Assembly (NCBI GenBank): GCA_041596515.1
Contig: JBFHIJ010000009.1
Span: forward strand, 1 to 64,000
Direction: 5' to 3'
DNA: 64,000 nucleotides
Origin: JBFHIJ01 sp041596515
GTDB lineage: Bacteria > Bacteroidota > Ignavibacteria > Kapaibacteriales > UBA2268
The position numbers and the translations under genes are program-made. Position 1 is the stretch's first letter. Each line of letters opens with the position of its first letter. Of the stretch, positions 25,027 to 34,493 are shown one piece after another. Under the pieces are notes generated by a model. The model saw nothing but the letters and a program-made list of their open reading frames with translations, was not told where the DNA came from and did not search any database.

Positions 25027-25606
25027 GACAATTAGAATTGAAAAGGGGAAACCCCAAAATATCGAGTATCATCAAAGTAGGTTTGAACGTACCGTTAAGG
25101 AGTATGGTTTAAAGTTAGATTTAAGGCTTGAAAGCTTATGTTACTTAGAAAATCTAGATAATAAGCTAATATATAAATGTAGAGTTGTTTATGGCAGTAC
25201 TGGCTTTACATATACTATTGAAGAGTATACTATAAGAGAAATTAAATCTATAAAAGTAGTGTATGAAGATTTTATAACTTACCAATACAAATTTCTGAAT
25301 AGAAATGCTATAAATGAGCTATTTTTGCAAAAAGCTGAAGCTGACGATATTTTGATTGTAAAAAATAATATAATAACTGATACTTCTTATTGTAACTTAG
25401 CGTTGTTTAATAATGAATCGTGGTTTACTCCTCGTTCGCCTTTACTGAAGGGAATAATGAGAGATTCTCTTTTAGAGCAAAACGTTATATCTGAAAAAGA
25501 TATATATATCAATGAGATAGAAGAGTATTCTAAAATAGCATTATTTAATGCGATGATTGACTGGGAAAATAAAATTTGTATTTCTATTAATAATATTCAT
25601 ATTTAA
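25010..25606 (+). CDS. pabC: aminodeoxychorismate lyase-like class IV aminotransferase fold protein
   Basis: This 198-residue protein has the class IV pyridoxal-phosphate fold and most likely releases pyruvate from aminodeoxychorismate to give p-aminobenzoate. It begins CRFIETIRIEKGKPQNIEYH. The probable PLP lysine is in QYKFLNRN, TDTSYCNLALFN matches the family TExxxSN region, and RSPLLKGIMRD matches the LLxGxxR loop. It is shorter than Escherichia PabC (about 270) but typical of the compact Bacteroidota version. Two in-frame starts, 24998 and 25010, both overlap the end of pabB. Overlap and context support the folate assignment. Confidence 0.8.
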   Translation: MCRFIETIRIEKGKPQNIEYHQSRFERTVKEYGLKLDLRLESLCYLENLDNKLIYKCRVVYGSTGFTYTIEEYTIREIKSIKVVYEDFITYQYKFLNRNAINELFLQKAEADDILIVKNNIITDTSYCNLALFNNESWFTPRSPLLKGIMRDSLLEQNVISEKDIYINEIEEYSKIALFNAMIDWENKICISINNIHI

Positions 25607-25699
25607 GTCAGAGATGAGTTACAATGATGAATATCTATAAATTTGAAATAAAGAGCCAAATATTTATCTTATGTTTTTAATTAGTATAGAGATAGAACT

Positions 25700-28159
25700 G
25701 TGTTTTTAAAGAGGCATGACAAAACTGCTTTAGTTTATAAAGATATCAAAATTAGCTATGCTGAGCTATTTGATAGAATTGAAGCATACAGGACTTTTGT
25801 TAAAAATAAAGAATCTAAAAAAATAGCTATATTTTCTGAAAATAGACTTGAATGGGTGTATGCGTTATACGCTTCCTGGATTGAAGGAAATATAGTTGTT
25901 CCAATTGACTTTATGTCACAGCCTGAAGAAGTAGCATATATACTCAAAGATGGCAGACCTGAAGTGATATTTGTATCTTCTGATAACTTGGAATGTTTAC
26001 AGAAAGCTATTAAGTTAGTAGATTACGACATAGAAATTGTTGTTTTTGAAAATTTAAATAATCTCAGCTTTCCTCCATCTGAAATAGAATTTCTTGACAT
26101 AGATATGGAAGAAACAGCTTTAATAATCTATACTTCAGGAACTACAGGAAGCCCTAAGGGTGTGATGTTATCATTTGCTAACCTAAAAGCAAACGGTGAT
26201 GCTGTAATCGAAGTCGAAATTTTTAATTCTGAATCTAATGTATTGGTGCTTTTACCTATGCACCATGTTCTGCCTTTGGTAGGTTCAGTGGTGATACCTC
26301 TATATGCAGGAGGGATTTCTACATTTAGTCCTTCTCTAAAATCTACAGATGTGATGGAAACTCTGGAAAACAATCCAATTACTGTTATCATAGGGGTTCC
26401 AAGATTTTATAGCCTTATTCGAAATGGAATTAAAACAAAAATAAATGCAAGTATAGCAACTAAAACTATCTTTAAACTTGCAGAAAAAATAAATTCGCCT
26501 ACATTTTCAAAGAAAATATTTAAAAAAGTGCATGACAAAATAGGGCACTCACTTAGATTTATGGTATGCGGTGGTGCTGCGGTGGATGAAGAGGTTGCTA
26601 AAGACTATAAAACTTTAGGCTTCGAATTTTTAGTCGGCTTTGGGATGACTGAAGCAGCTCCAATGATTACATTCCCTCGTCCTGGCAAAGCTGTGATTAA
26701 TGCTTCCGGCAGTGCTATGCCAAATACAGAAATAAAAATAGTAAATGGGGAGGTAATATGCCGTGGTCCTCAAATAATGCAAGGTTATTACCTCAAGCCA
26801 GAAGAAACAAAAGAAGTAATAAAAGATGGATGGCTTTACACTGGTGACCTTGGGCATATAGATGCTAAAGGGAATCTATTTATAACCGGAAGAAAAAAAG
26901 AGATAATAGTCACTGAAGCCGGTAAAAATATAAATCCTAACGAAATTGAATTTAAAATTTTAGAAATGTCTCAGCAAATTTCTGAAATTGGTGTCTATAT
27001 GGAAGACAATATTCTGAAGGCTATTGTTTTTCCTAATTTTATAGAGCTTAAAGACGAAGGTGTTGTAAATATCGAAGAGTTTTTGATGCATGGAGTTATT
27101 GAGAAATATAACTCGAAAGTTGCTCCTTACAAACGAATCAAAAAGATATTTTGCGTTAGTGAAGAGTTGCCAAAGACACGACTATTGAAAATAAAAAGAT
27201 TTGAATTAGCTAATCTTGCAACTAAGCAAACTAAAGTGAGAGATGCAGGTGTAAAAGAACCTACATTTCAGGAATATGAATTAATAAAAAACTTTATTAG
27301 TAGCGAAAAAAATGTAACAGTCCATCCTTCTGATCACTTGGAGCTAGATATTGGATTAGATTCTTTGGATAGTGTAAGTTTGCAAGTATTTATCAATACT
27401 ACTTTTGGTCTTGATATTTCTTCAGATGTTTTCATTGAACACCCAACTATAGAAAAACTGTCTGTGTATGTCGCCGATAAAAAGCAAAAAATTGAAGTTG
27501 ATTCGGTCAAATGGAGTGAAATACTTAAAGAGAAAGTAGAGCTTAAGCTACCTAAAAGCTGGTTTACTCATAGCTTATTTAAGTATGCGGCAAGGCTTTT
27601 CTCTTCTTTATATTTTAGAGTAAAAGCAGAAGGTAATGATAAGCTTCCTGAAGCGCCTTTTATTATAGCACCAAACCATCAGAGTTATTTTGATGGAATG
27701 TTTGTAAGTATGTTTCTAAAGCGCAATATTTTCAAGAAGACCTATTTCTACGCAAAAAAGAAACATGTAAATAATAAAATAAATCGATTTCTTGCAAATA
27801 CTAATAATGTGATAGTTGTTGATATTAACAAAGATTTGAAACTATCATTGCAAAAGATGGCAGAAGTGCTTAAAAAAGGGAAAAATATTATTATATTTCC
27901 TGAAGGAACAAGGTCTCGCGATGGTGAATTAGGTACATTCAAAAAAACATTTGCTATTTTGAGTGCCGAACTTGGTGTGCCGATTGTACCTGTCGCTATA
28001 GATGGTGCGTTCCAGGCGATGCCTAAAGGAGCTAAAATACCTAGACCATTTAAAGAAATTAAAGTCAAGTTTTTGGAACCTATATATCCATCAAATCTTG
28101 ACTATGACAAATTGAAAGAAAAAGTTCAAGAATCAGTTCTTAAAGCTTTAGGTAGATAG
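25700..28159 (+). CDS. fused acyl-AMP ligase / acyl carrier / 1-acylglycerol-3-phosphate acyltransferase
   Basis: The 819-residue protein has three domains. Residues 1-505 form an AMP-binding acyl ligase (YTSGTTGSPKGVML near 143, LVGFGMTEAAP, GWLYTGDLGHID, GRKKEIIV). Residues about 520-600 form an acyl carrier domain with phosphopantetheine site GLDSLDS (Ser555). Residues about 625-800 form a PlsC-type acyltransferase with the HX4D motif NHQSYFDG (His660) and FPEGTRSRDGE near 733. The order suggests it activates a fatty acid, holds it on its own carrier, and transfers it to a lysophospholipid or other acceptor at the inner membrane. This resembles Aas but with an extra carrier domain. GTG at 25700 is the start; an in-frame stop lies just upstream. 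Confidence 0.85.
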   Translation: MFLKRHDKTALVYKDIKISYAELFDRIEAYRTFVKNKESKKIAIFSENRLEWVYALYASWIEGNIVVPIDFMSQPEEVAYILKDGRPEVIFVSSDNLECLQKAIKLVDYDIEIVVFENLNNLSFPPSEIEFLDIDMEETALIIYTSGTTGSPKGVMLSFANLKANGDAVIEVEIFNSESNVLVLLPMHHVLPLVGSVVIPLYAGGISTFSPSLKSTDVMETLENNPITVIIGVPRFYSLIRNGIKTKINASIATKTIFKLAEKINSPTFSKKIFKKVHDKIGHSLRFMVCGGAAVDEEVAKDYKTLGFEFLVGFGMTEAAPMITFPRPGKAVINASGSAMPNTEIKIVNGEVICRGPQIMQGYYLKPEETKEVIKDGWLYTGDLGHIDAKGNLFITGRKKEIIVTEAGKNINPNEIEFKILEMSQQISEIGVYMEDNILKAIVFPNFIELKDEGVVNIEEFLMHGVIEKYNSKVAPYKRIKKIFCVSEELPKTRLLKIKRFELANLATKQTKVRDAGVKEPTFQEYELIKNFISSEKNVTVHPSDHLELDIGLDSLDSVSLQVFINTTFGLDISSDVFIEHPTIEKLSVYVADKKQKIEVDSVKWSEILKEKVELKLPKSWFTHSLFKYAARLFSSLYFRVKAEGNDKLPEAPFIIAPNHQSYFDGMFVSMFLKRNIFKKTYFYAKKKHVNNKINRFLANTNNVIVVDINKDLKLSLQKMAEVLKKGKNIIIFPEGTRSRDGELGTFKKTFAILSAELGVPIVPVAIDGAFQAMPKGAKIPRPFKEIKVKFLEPIYPSNLDYDKLKEKVQESVLKALGR

Positions 28160-28180
28160 GTCTGTGTTTAAATTAAAAGA

Positions 28181-28226
28181 AAAAGCCGACAAATATTTTA
28201 TCTGATAAATTATGTCGGCTTTTTTC
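28181..28226. terminator. bidirectional terminator between acyltransferase fusion and TonB receptor
   Basis: AAAAGCCGACA (28181-28191) pairs with TGTCGGCTTTT (28213-28223). A- and T-runs lie on both flanks, so it can serve both convergent transcripts. Confidence 0.85.
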
Positions 28227-28247
28227 TTGCTTGCTTTTATACAAGAA

Positions 28248-30191
28248 TTAGAATTCTAAGTTGGTTTTTAATCCCAATCTTATCCAACGTCCGGGTACTG
28301 CCACATTTGGTACATCTGCAACCTGATTATCGAGAATATTGGATGCCTCGGCAAAAATAGTAAATGACTCAAAGTTATAGTATAGCTTAGCATCTAATAT
28401 AAACATATCATTGTATGGTTTTTCAACTCCTGACTGCATTGTTGTTGAGTTAAAAGAAGTGTAAGTTCCATTTCTATCTTGGTAGCTAAATTTCCAGTCT
28501 GCTTTCAGACCTGCATATATGTCATGATTAATTGCAAAAGTAAGTTTATGTCTCAAATTATCCATCACATAGTAAGATATATACTCATCACTGCTTTTAC
28601 TATTACTAATAAAAGTGTAGCTTATATTGATATAATTAAATGGGGAGGAAGTTCCTAAAAGTTTTTCTAGATACACATAGCTTAATACATCAAAACCAAC
28701 AGTAGTTAGTTCTGTTAGGTTTTTAGTTGTCCATTTATCATCAGCCGGGTTGTTTTTAATCCAGTCAATCAAGTCTTTCCCTAGTCTCAGGAACCCTGAA
28801 ACAGTAGATCTCATAAAAGCATTACGGTGTTTCATGCCGGTTTCAAAAGAGTAGGCTTTTTCAGGTAATAACTCCGGATTGCCTATATTTGTAGGGCTAG
28901 TATAAAATAAATCCGTGTATGTAGGAAGACGTAAGGTGTTATTGACTGAAGTGAATAGATTTGTATTGTCATTTATTTTATAAGCCAAATCAATCCCACC
29001 GGTATAATTTGTCCCATAATCATCTGAATAATTTAATGCAAGACCGCCACTTAATGTAAAATCATTTATATAAGCATTGTGTTCAATAAAAATAGTAGTC
29101 AAATTTCTTTGATACTCTTTATCAAAGAAGGCATTTTCTTCAAATGGTACTTCTTTAGGCTCAGATATAGAATAGCCTAATTTGTTGCTTAACAGTTTCT
29201 CTAATCTATAATCTAAGCCAATATTTGTAATACCAATATATGAAGTATAGGATAGATTAGCCTGAGCACCGTAGGTGTTAGTCACATGGTAATTGTGACT
29301 TGTATACCAGTCCGCAGGATTTGAGCGAAACAGTTCAAATCTATCCTGATGCCTACGATAATAAACAGATGGAGTAAATTTTAATTTATTTCCAGTTTCC
29401 ATTTGCAGAGATGCAAAGCTACTTCTTGTATGTTCAAACTGATTTGGATATTTTGGAGTGTAAAAACTATTAGCACCAAACTGTTTGTCGTTATGTCCTG
29501 CTTGCACTACAAATTTTGAATCAAAGAGTGATTGCTCATGTTTTGTATATATATTTAGAGTTTTAAAATCTGTATTATCAATAAATCCATCGGATTTTTG
29601 ATTAGAAACTGATAAAAATGTAGATGAAAAAGAAGTATTTATTGTGCCGTTGAAGCCTGTGTTTACATAACCATATTCTCCACCAGAAGCATTTATAGCC
29701 AATTGATTAGTCTTACTTGCTTTAGTAATTATATTAATTGCACCGGAAAAAGCATTAGGTCCAAAAACTCTTGATCCTGAACCTTGTAAAATTTCAATTC
29801 TTGAAATAGATTCTAAATCAACTGGAATATTCATGTTATGGTGTCCGGTTTGCGAATCAGTAACGTTAATTCCATTTAGAAGTATCATAGTTTGATCTGC
29901 TGAGCCACCTCTGATGCTAATATCTGACTGAACTCCTAAGCTGCCTCTTTGCCTAACATCAATACCTGAAGAAAATTCTAATAAATCAGAAATAGATTGG
30001 ACTGCTGCATTTTCTATTTGCTGTTGGTCAATTATTGTTACTACTCTTGCAGTCTCACTATAAAGAGCGGGCACTCTCGAAGCAGTCACGGTAATAGGGT
30101 TCATTTTTACTGTATTTGTGTCTTTGGCAACAGAAGTAACAGTTGTAAAAAAAATAGCGAAAATAACATGGTTTAATATTTTGCCGAACAT
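28248..30191 (-). CDS. TonB-dependent outer membrane receptor, BtuB-like
   Basis: This is a 647-residue outer membrane transporter. After a signal peptide (FGKILNHVIFAIFFTTVTSV) comes a TonB-box-like NPITVTASR. The plug domain shows SISDLLEFSSGIDVRQRG, VQSDISIRGGSADQTMILLN and VFGPNAFSGAINIITK. A beta-barrel of paired aromatic strands follows, including LRLPTYTDLFYTSP and NPELLPEKAYSFETG, and it ends RWIRLGLKTNLEF with a terminal Phe. BtuB-type receptors often import cobalamin, which fits the B12-dependent mutase at 50.4 kb, but the substrate is unproven and no cobalamin riboswitch is seen. The ATG at 30191 is chosen for its signal peptide and the AAGGACT just before it. Confidence 0.85.
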   Translation of the reverse strand: MFGKILNHVIFAIFFTTVTSVAKDTNTVKMNPITVTASRVPALYSETARVVTIIDQQQIENAAVQSISDLLEFSSGIDVRQRGSLGVQSDISIRGGSADQTMILLNGINVTDSQTGHHNMNIPVDLESISRIEILQGSGSRVFGPNAFSGAINIITKASKTNQLAINASGGEYGYVNTGFNGTINTSFSSTFLSVSNQKSDGFIDNTDFKTLNIYTKHEQSLFDSKFVVQAGHNDKQFGANSFYTPKYPNQFEHTRSSFASLQMETGNKLKFTPSVYYRRHQDRFELFRSNPADWYTSHNYHVTNTYGAQANLSYTSYIGITNIGLDYRLEKLLSNKLGYSISEPKEVPFEENAFFDKEYQRNLTTIFIEHNAYINDFTLSGGLALNYSDDYGTNYTGGIDLAYKINDNTNLFTSVNNTLRLPTYTDLFYTSPTNIGNPELLPEKAYSFETGMKHRNAFMRSTVSGFLRLGKDLIDWIKNNPADDKWTTKNLTELTTVGFDVLSYVYLEKLLGTSSPFNYINISYTFISNSKSSDEYISYYVMDNLRHKLTFAINHDIYAGLKADWKFSYQDRNGTYTSFNSTTMQSGVEKPYNDMFILDAKLYYNFESFTIFAEASNILDNQVADVPNVAVPGRWIRLGLKTNLEF

Positions 30192-30420
30192 CTTGAGTCC
30201 TTCGTAATTAGAATCAAATATTTTTGAATATAATATTCCGGAAGGATTAGAATAATCCAAATAAAATAAATTATGAAGGTTGGTAATCGTTGAAAAAAAG
30301 AAAAAAAAGAACATGATGTAAGAAGTGTAATACTGTGTATGTGTTTGAAATAATCACATATAAGATGTTACCAATAATTAAACTGTATGTATTGTGAATA
30401 TGGTAAAAAATAGATAATGT
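30192..30420 (-). other. leader/promoter region of the TonB receptor gene
   Basis: There is no gene. It contains an A7-G-A8 homopolymer pair (30293-30308) that would be T8-C-T7 in the receptor leader. I saw no conserved B12-box sequence. Confidence 0.4.
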
Positions 30421-31575
30421 TTATAGAACGTAGAAGAATAGAGAAATATTTGCTCCATTGTCAATATTGTTATGAGCTTTAATAGCAGCATTATGATTAT
30501 CCATGATGATTTTTGCTGTAGCTAATCCTAATCCAAGCCCTTCACCATGGGTCAATAAGTTATCTGATTCGAAGAATGCAAAAATATTTTCTAAGGATTC
30601 CTGAGAAAATCCAACTCCTTTATCTATAATATCCAATCTTACTTCATCATCCGAGGTTGTAAGAGTTAGTGTTATCAAGCCATCATCATTTGAATATTTA
30701 ATAGCATTTTCTAAAATAATTTCAACTACTTTTTGTATTAGATAAGAGTCACCTTTCACTTGTACAGGTGAGGAAGGTATATTTTTATCTATAGAAATAT
30801 TCTTATCGATAATTTTAGATTCTAAACTGAAAATAGCAGCATTTAGAAGCATTTTTAGAGATATGTCTTCTATTTGAAAATTATAAGCATCATTTTGGAT
30901 TCTGGTGATTAGTTGTGAAAAATTAGAGAATTTGTGCAATCTTGCAACAGAATCATTTATAGCGTCTAAATATTCGAATTGCTCTTCGTCTGTTATATCC
31001 GATTTCATTAGTTTTACAAACCCATCGATACCTGTAAGCGGAGTGTTTAGTTCATGGGCTAATAAGCTCAAGAAATAACTTTTTGATTTATCTAACTGCT
31101 TTAATTTGGTATTTGCTTTATTGAGCTCTTCAGTTCTTTGCTGAACTTTTTCTTCGAGAGTTGCGTTTAGTTCTTTAAGTTGTTGAGTTTTACTATGCAG
31201 TTCTAACTGAGTTTGCACTCTGGTAATTAACTCCGCAGAGTTAAATGGTTTTGTCAGATAATCAACCGCCCCGATTTGAAATCCTTTTACTATATCTTCT
31301 GTTTCTGTTTTTGCAGTTAGAAATATTATGGGGATATCTTTTGTCTTAGGATTCGACTTTATAATTTGGCATACTTCATATCCGTCCATTTCCGGCATCA
31401 TTACATCCAGAAGAATCATGGCAGGTGTAATTTCTTCTAAAGTTTCAAGAGCAGAGAGACCACTATCAGCCATTGCTATTTCACAGCCTTGCTGGTATAA
31501 AATAGTTCCCAACACTTGCAAGTTTTTGGGAACATCATCTACAATCAAGATAATTGGCTTATCCGCACTTACCAT
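30421..31575 (-). CDS. REC-histidine kinase (response-regulator-first sensor kinase)
   Basis: The 384-residue cytosolic protein starts with a receiver domain (IVDDVPKNLQ, phosphoacceptor Asp57 in LLDVMMPEMDG, Lys109 in YLTKPF). A coiled-coil of about 45 residues comes next, then HisKA with LLAHELNTPL (His174). The HATPase shows IILENAIKYSNDDG, IIDKGVGF and GLGLGLATAKII. It has no membrane segment or periplasmic sensor, so its input is probably phosphorylation of its own receiver by another kinase. Such REC-HK proteins are common in multistep phosphorelays. It follows tsaD after a terminator hairpin and may have its own promoter. Confidence 0.88.
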   Translation of the reverse strand: MVSADKPIILIVDDVPKNLQVLGTILYQQGCEIAMADSGLSALETLEEITPAMILLDVMMPEMDGYEVCQIIKSNPKTKDIPIIFLTAKTETEDIVKGFQIGAVDYLTKPFNSAELITRVQTQLELHSKTQQLKELNATLEEKVQQRTEELNKANTKLKQLDKSKSYFLSLLAHELNTPLTGIDGFVKLMKSDITDEEQFEYLDAINDSVARLHKFSNFSQLITRIQNDAYNFQIEDISLKMLLNAAIFSLESKIIDKNISIDKNIPSSPVQVKGDSYLIQKVVEIILENAIKYSNDDGLITLTLTTSDDEVRLDIIDKGVGFSQESLENIFAFFESDNLLTHGEGLGLGLATAKIIMDNHNAAIKAHNNIDNGANISLFFYVL

Positions 31576-31672
31576 AAATCACCCGTAACAAATTAGATAT
31601 TAACTACTGTTTTAATACGAATCAAATTTAATTTAGTTGGAAAAAGTGAATAAATATATCAGAAATCAAAAT

Positions 31673-31702
31673 AAAACTCAAAACTAAATAGCTTTGAGTT
31701 TT
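31673..31702 (-). terminator. intrinsic terminator after tsaD
   Basis: AAAACTCAAA (31673-31682) pairs with TTTGAGTTTT (31693-31702) around a 10-base loop. On the minus strand the T-rich side ends TTTTATTTTG, as expected for a tsaD terminator. Confidence 0.7.
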
Positions 31703-31722
31703 AAGATTTTATTTACTCAGGT

Positions 31723-32751
31723 TTATTTTATTTTCTGTTTCTTAGCTCTTAAAGCAGTTGGATTTACAACAAAATCTAAATCCATAAAATTACTTTTACC
31801 GACTTCTTTAAATTTTTTCTGAGCTATAAATCCAATCATAGCCGCATTATCCATGCAGTAAATCATGTCAGGGGCAACCGTTTTTATATTAAATTTTGAA
31901 GCTGTTGTTGACATTTGTTCACGCAACTGGGAGTTAGCAGATACGCCTCCTGCTATTACAATAGTATTTGCTCTATAATGGCGGGCTGCTGATAATGTTT
32001 TGTGGACTAGTACATCGACAATAGCACTTTGCACTGAAGCTGCTAAGTCCGGCATCTTATCTTCAGGAACACCATCTGGAAATTCTTTTTGCACAAAATA
32101 TCTAACAGAAGTTTTTAAGCCACTAAAGCTAAAATCAAAGTTATCCGAATGTATCATAGAACGTGGGAAATCATAAACTTTATCATCTCCGATTTTTGCT
32201 AACTTATCTATCAAAGGTCCACCAGGATAAGTAAGCCCCATTAATTTTGCAATTTTATCAAATGCTTCACCGGCAGCATCATCTCTTGTAAGACCCACTA
32301 TTTCATAGTCATTATATGATTTGACATTAAATATTGCAGTATGCCCCCCACTTACAACTAAAGTAACAAAAGGGAAAGTTATAGTGGAATCCTGAAGACA
32401 GCCTGAATATAAGTGCCCTTCAATATGATTTACGGGTATAATTGGCTTATTGAAACGGAGTGCCAAACCTTTTGCAAAGTTAGAACCTACAATTAAAGAT
32501 CCTACTAGCCCCGGCTCAGTTGTAACTGCAATTGCATCTATTTCCTGCATTGAACTGTTACTTTGTTTAAGTGCCTCATCTGTAAGTGCAGAAATTAACT
32601 TAACATGTGCTCTGGAAGCTAATTCGGGTATAATACCTCCATATTTCCCATGAAATTTCTGAGAAGAGATAAGACAACTTTTTACTACTTCCGAGCTTAA
32701 AACAGATACCGATGTATCATCGCAAGAGGATTCTATAGCTAAAATATTCAT
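31723..32751 (-). CDS. tsaD: tRNA N6-threonylcarbamoyladenosine transferase TsaD
   Basis: TsaD transfers the threonylcarbamoyl group to A37 of ANN-decoding tRNAs, with TsaB and TsaE. The 342 residues begin ILAIESSCDDTSVSVL. They carry the metal-binding HIEGH, LVVSGGHTAIF, DDAAGEAFDKIAKLMGL, YPGGPLIDKLA, FSFSGLKTSVRYF, GGVSANSQLRE and YCMDNAAMIG. Length and motifs are standard. It starts 4 bases after the CheY-like regulator gene in a probable cinA-regulator-tsaD operon. Confidence 0.96.
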   Translation of the reverse strand: MNILAIESSCDDTSVSVLSSEVVKSCLISSQKFHGKYGGIIPELASRAHVKLISALTDEALKQSNSSMQEIDAIAVTTEPGLVGSLIVGSNFAKGLALRFNKPIIPVNHIEGHLYSGCLQDSTITFPFVTLVVSGGHTAIFNVKSYNDYEIVGLTRDDAAGEAFDKIAKLMGLTYPGGPLIDKLAKIGDDKVYDFPRSMIHSDNFDFSFSGLKTSVRYFVQKEFPDGVPEDKMPDLAASVQSAIVDVLVHKTLSAARHYRANTIVIAGGVSANSQLREQMSTTASKFNIKTVAPDMIYCMDNAAMIGFIAQKKFKEVGKSNFMDLDFVVNPTALRAKKQKIK

Positions 32752-32755
32752 ATTT

Positions 32756-33154
32756 TTATACTTTCAATTTTGATTGCTGTAAAACTATTTTGTTTATTTT
32801 ACTTTCTAGTGTTCGAGCGTTAAAAGGTTTAATAATGTAATCATTGACTTTTACTCGCATAGCTTCCATTACATCTGTTTTATCATCTTTCGATGTCACC
32901 ATTAGAATTGGAATATCAGCCAACTTTTCCATTGACTTCATTGCTCGTGCTAAATCTAGACCACTTAGTTTGGGCATCATCCAGTCAGTGATAACAATAT
33001 CAAAATGGTGTTTTCCCATAAGTTCTAAAGCTTCATTTCCATTTTCAGCTTCTAAAATATCATTATAACCAAGACTTTTAAGAGTATTTATCAATAATCT
33101 ACGCATTATTGATAAATCTTCTACAACTAATATTTTTTTGATTTCGTAAACCAT
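32756..33154 (-). CDS. CheY-like single-domain response regulator
   Basis: This is a 132-residue stand-alone receiver. The acidic pair is in VVEDLS, the phosphoacceptor Asp57 in VITDWMMPKLSG, the Thr/Ser in LMVTSKDDK, and Lys109 in DYIIKPFNARTLE. It has no output domain, so it works by protein contact, as CheY does, or as a phosphorelay intermediate. It lies between cinA (18-base gap) and tsaD (4-base gap). The REC-histidine kinase lies just downstream of tsaD and is a possible partner, though that is only neighbourhood evidence. No chemotaxis genes are in the window. Confidence 0.9.
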   Translation of the reverse strand: MVYEIKKILVVEDLSIMRRLLINTLKSLGYNDILEAENGNEALELMGKHHFDIVITDWMMPKLSGLDLARAMKSMEKLADIPILMVTSKDDKTDVMEAMRVKVNDYIIKPFNARTLESKINKIVLQQSKLKV

Positions 33155-33172
33155 TATTTATCCATGTTGTAT

Positions 33173-34420
33173 CTAGGTAGTAAAATATTTATGTAGCAAT
33201 ATTAATGCCATACCCACAGCTCTTTCTCGATTAATTTCTCGTTTTATGCCAAAGTTAAACTTTTTAGCAAACGTGCTTTCGGGTGTAGCTAAACCAATCC
33301 AAACTGTTCCTACTGGTTTTTCTTCAGAGCCTCCACCAGGTCCGGCAATACCAGTGATAGATAATGCAAAATCAGTATTAAACTTTTCTTTTACATTAGT
33401 AGCCATATGGATTGCTGTTTCTTCAGAAACGGCTCCATACTGTTCCAAAATAGAATTATCTATGTTTATAAGCTTTGATTTAATTTCATTACTGTATGAG
33501 ATGATACCACCTTCAAAATATTTACTACTACCGGGTATATCAGTAATATAAGCCCCAAGCATGCCACCTGTGCACGATTCTGCTACGGAAAGAGTCTGAT
33601 TGTTTTTGTTCAGTAAGTTACCTATTGTTACAGATAAGTTTTGTTCATCATGACCAATATAAAATTGGGATGCTCTTTGCAATATATATTTTTCTAACTC
33701 TTGGATTTGCAACTCTGCCTCTGAAATAGAAGCAGATTCTACACCTATTCTCAATCTTATTCCTTTATAATTAGGAAGGAATGCAAGAGATCGACCTTGT
33801 AATACTCTATCATCTATAGAAAGTATATCTGCAAGAGTAGATTCGGGAACTCCTGCAAAATGTAAAACTTTATATTTATATACAGAATGTTTATGATGTA
33901 CTATTAGCTTTTCTAAAATATCTAAAATGTGATCAGACATCAATCCTTTAGCTTCATGAGGCACACCGGGCAAAGAAAAATAGTGTTTATTATTATGTAT
34001 AATATGCAGTCCGGGAGCTGTACCATTTTTATTTTGCAATGGGGTAGCATTCTTTGGAATCATAGCCTGAAGTTTATTGCGTTCAGTTACATCACGACCA
34101 AGTCTATCAAATATAGTTTTTACATTTGCAAATGCATCATTGTTAAAAACTAATTCCGTTTCGAAATACTCACAAAGTATATCTTTGGTTATATCATCAT
34201 GGGTAGGGCCTAAACCCCCTGTAGTGATGATTACATCAGAAAATTTGGAGAGTCTTTCTAAATCGGAGAAAAGAGCTTCTTTATTATCTGTTATAACGGA
34301 ATGCGTAACAACAGAAGCTCCTAATTTAGTACATTGCTCTGCAATCCAAGCGGCATTTGTATTTATTACCTGACCAATACAAAGCTCATCACCAATAGAA
34401 ACAAGAGATACTTTTAACAT
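33173..34420 (-). CDS. cinA: CinA-like protein (NMN amidohydrolase / ADP-ribose pyrophosphatase)
   Basis: The 415-residue protein has the N-terminal molybdopterin-binding-like COG1058 domain (SIGDELCIGQVINTNAAWIA, TTGGLGPTHDDITKD, LPGVPHEAKGL) and the C-terminal PncC domain (ESCTGGMLGAYITDIPGSS, SITGIAGPGGGSEEKPVGT). In the family these act as ADP-ribose pyrophosphatase and nicotinamide mononucleotide deamidase in NAD recycling. The full two-domain length is kept. It begins after the rpsA terminator and leads the operon with the CheY-like gene and tsaD. Confidence 0.93.
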   Translation of the reverse strand: MLKVSLVSIGDELCIGQVINTNAAWIAEQCTKLGASVVTHSVITDNKEALFSDLERLSKFSDVIITTGGLGPTHDDITKDILCEYFETELVFNNDAFANVKTIFDRLGRDVTERNKLQAMIPKNATPLQNKNGTAPGLHIIHNNKHYFSLPGVPHEAKGLMSDHILDILEKLIVHHKHSVYKYKVLHFAGVPESTLADILSIDDRVLQGRSLAFLPNYKGIRLRIGVESASISEAELQIQELEKYILQRASQFYIGHDEQNLSVTIGNLLNKNNQTLSVAESCTGGMLGAYITDIPGSSKYFEGGIISYSNEIKSKLINIDNSILEQYGAVSEETAIHMATNVKEKFNTDFALSITGIAGPGGGSEEKPVGTVWIGLATPESTFAKKFNFGIKREINRERAVGMALILLHKYFTT

Positions 34421-34435
34421 GATTATACGTCCATA

Positions 34436-34470
34436 AAATAAAAAGGCAGACTATCAAATAATAGTCTGCC
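34436..34470 (-). terminator. intrinsic terminator after rpsA
   Basis: A perfect 10-bp stem, GGCAGACTAT (34445-34454) with ATAGTCTGCC (34461-34470), has a 6-base loop. On the minus strand it is followed by TTTTTATTTTATGG. Confidence 0.88.
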
Positions 34471-34493
34471 CAAAATTACAAAAATGCTATGTA

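Noticed and set aside
30192..30420. Possible cobalamin riboswitch before the BtuB-like receptor
   Set aside because: I looked on the minus strand for the conserved B12-box sequence and a multi-helix core and saw neither. The leader is short and AT-rich.
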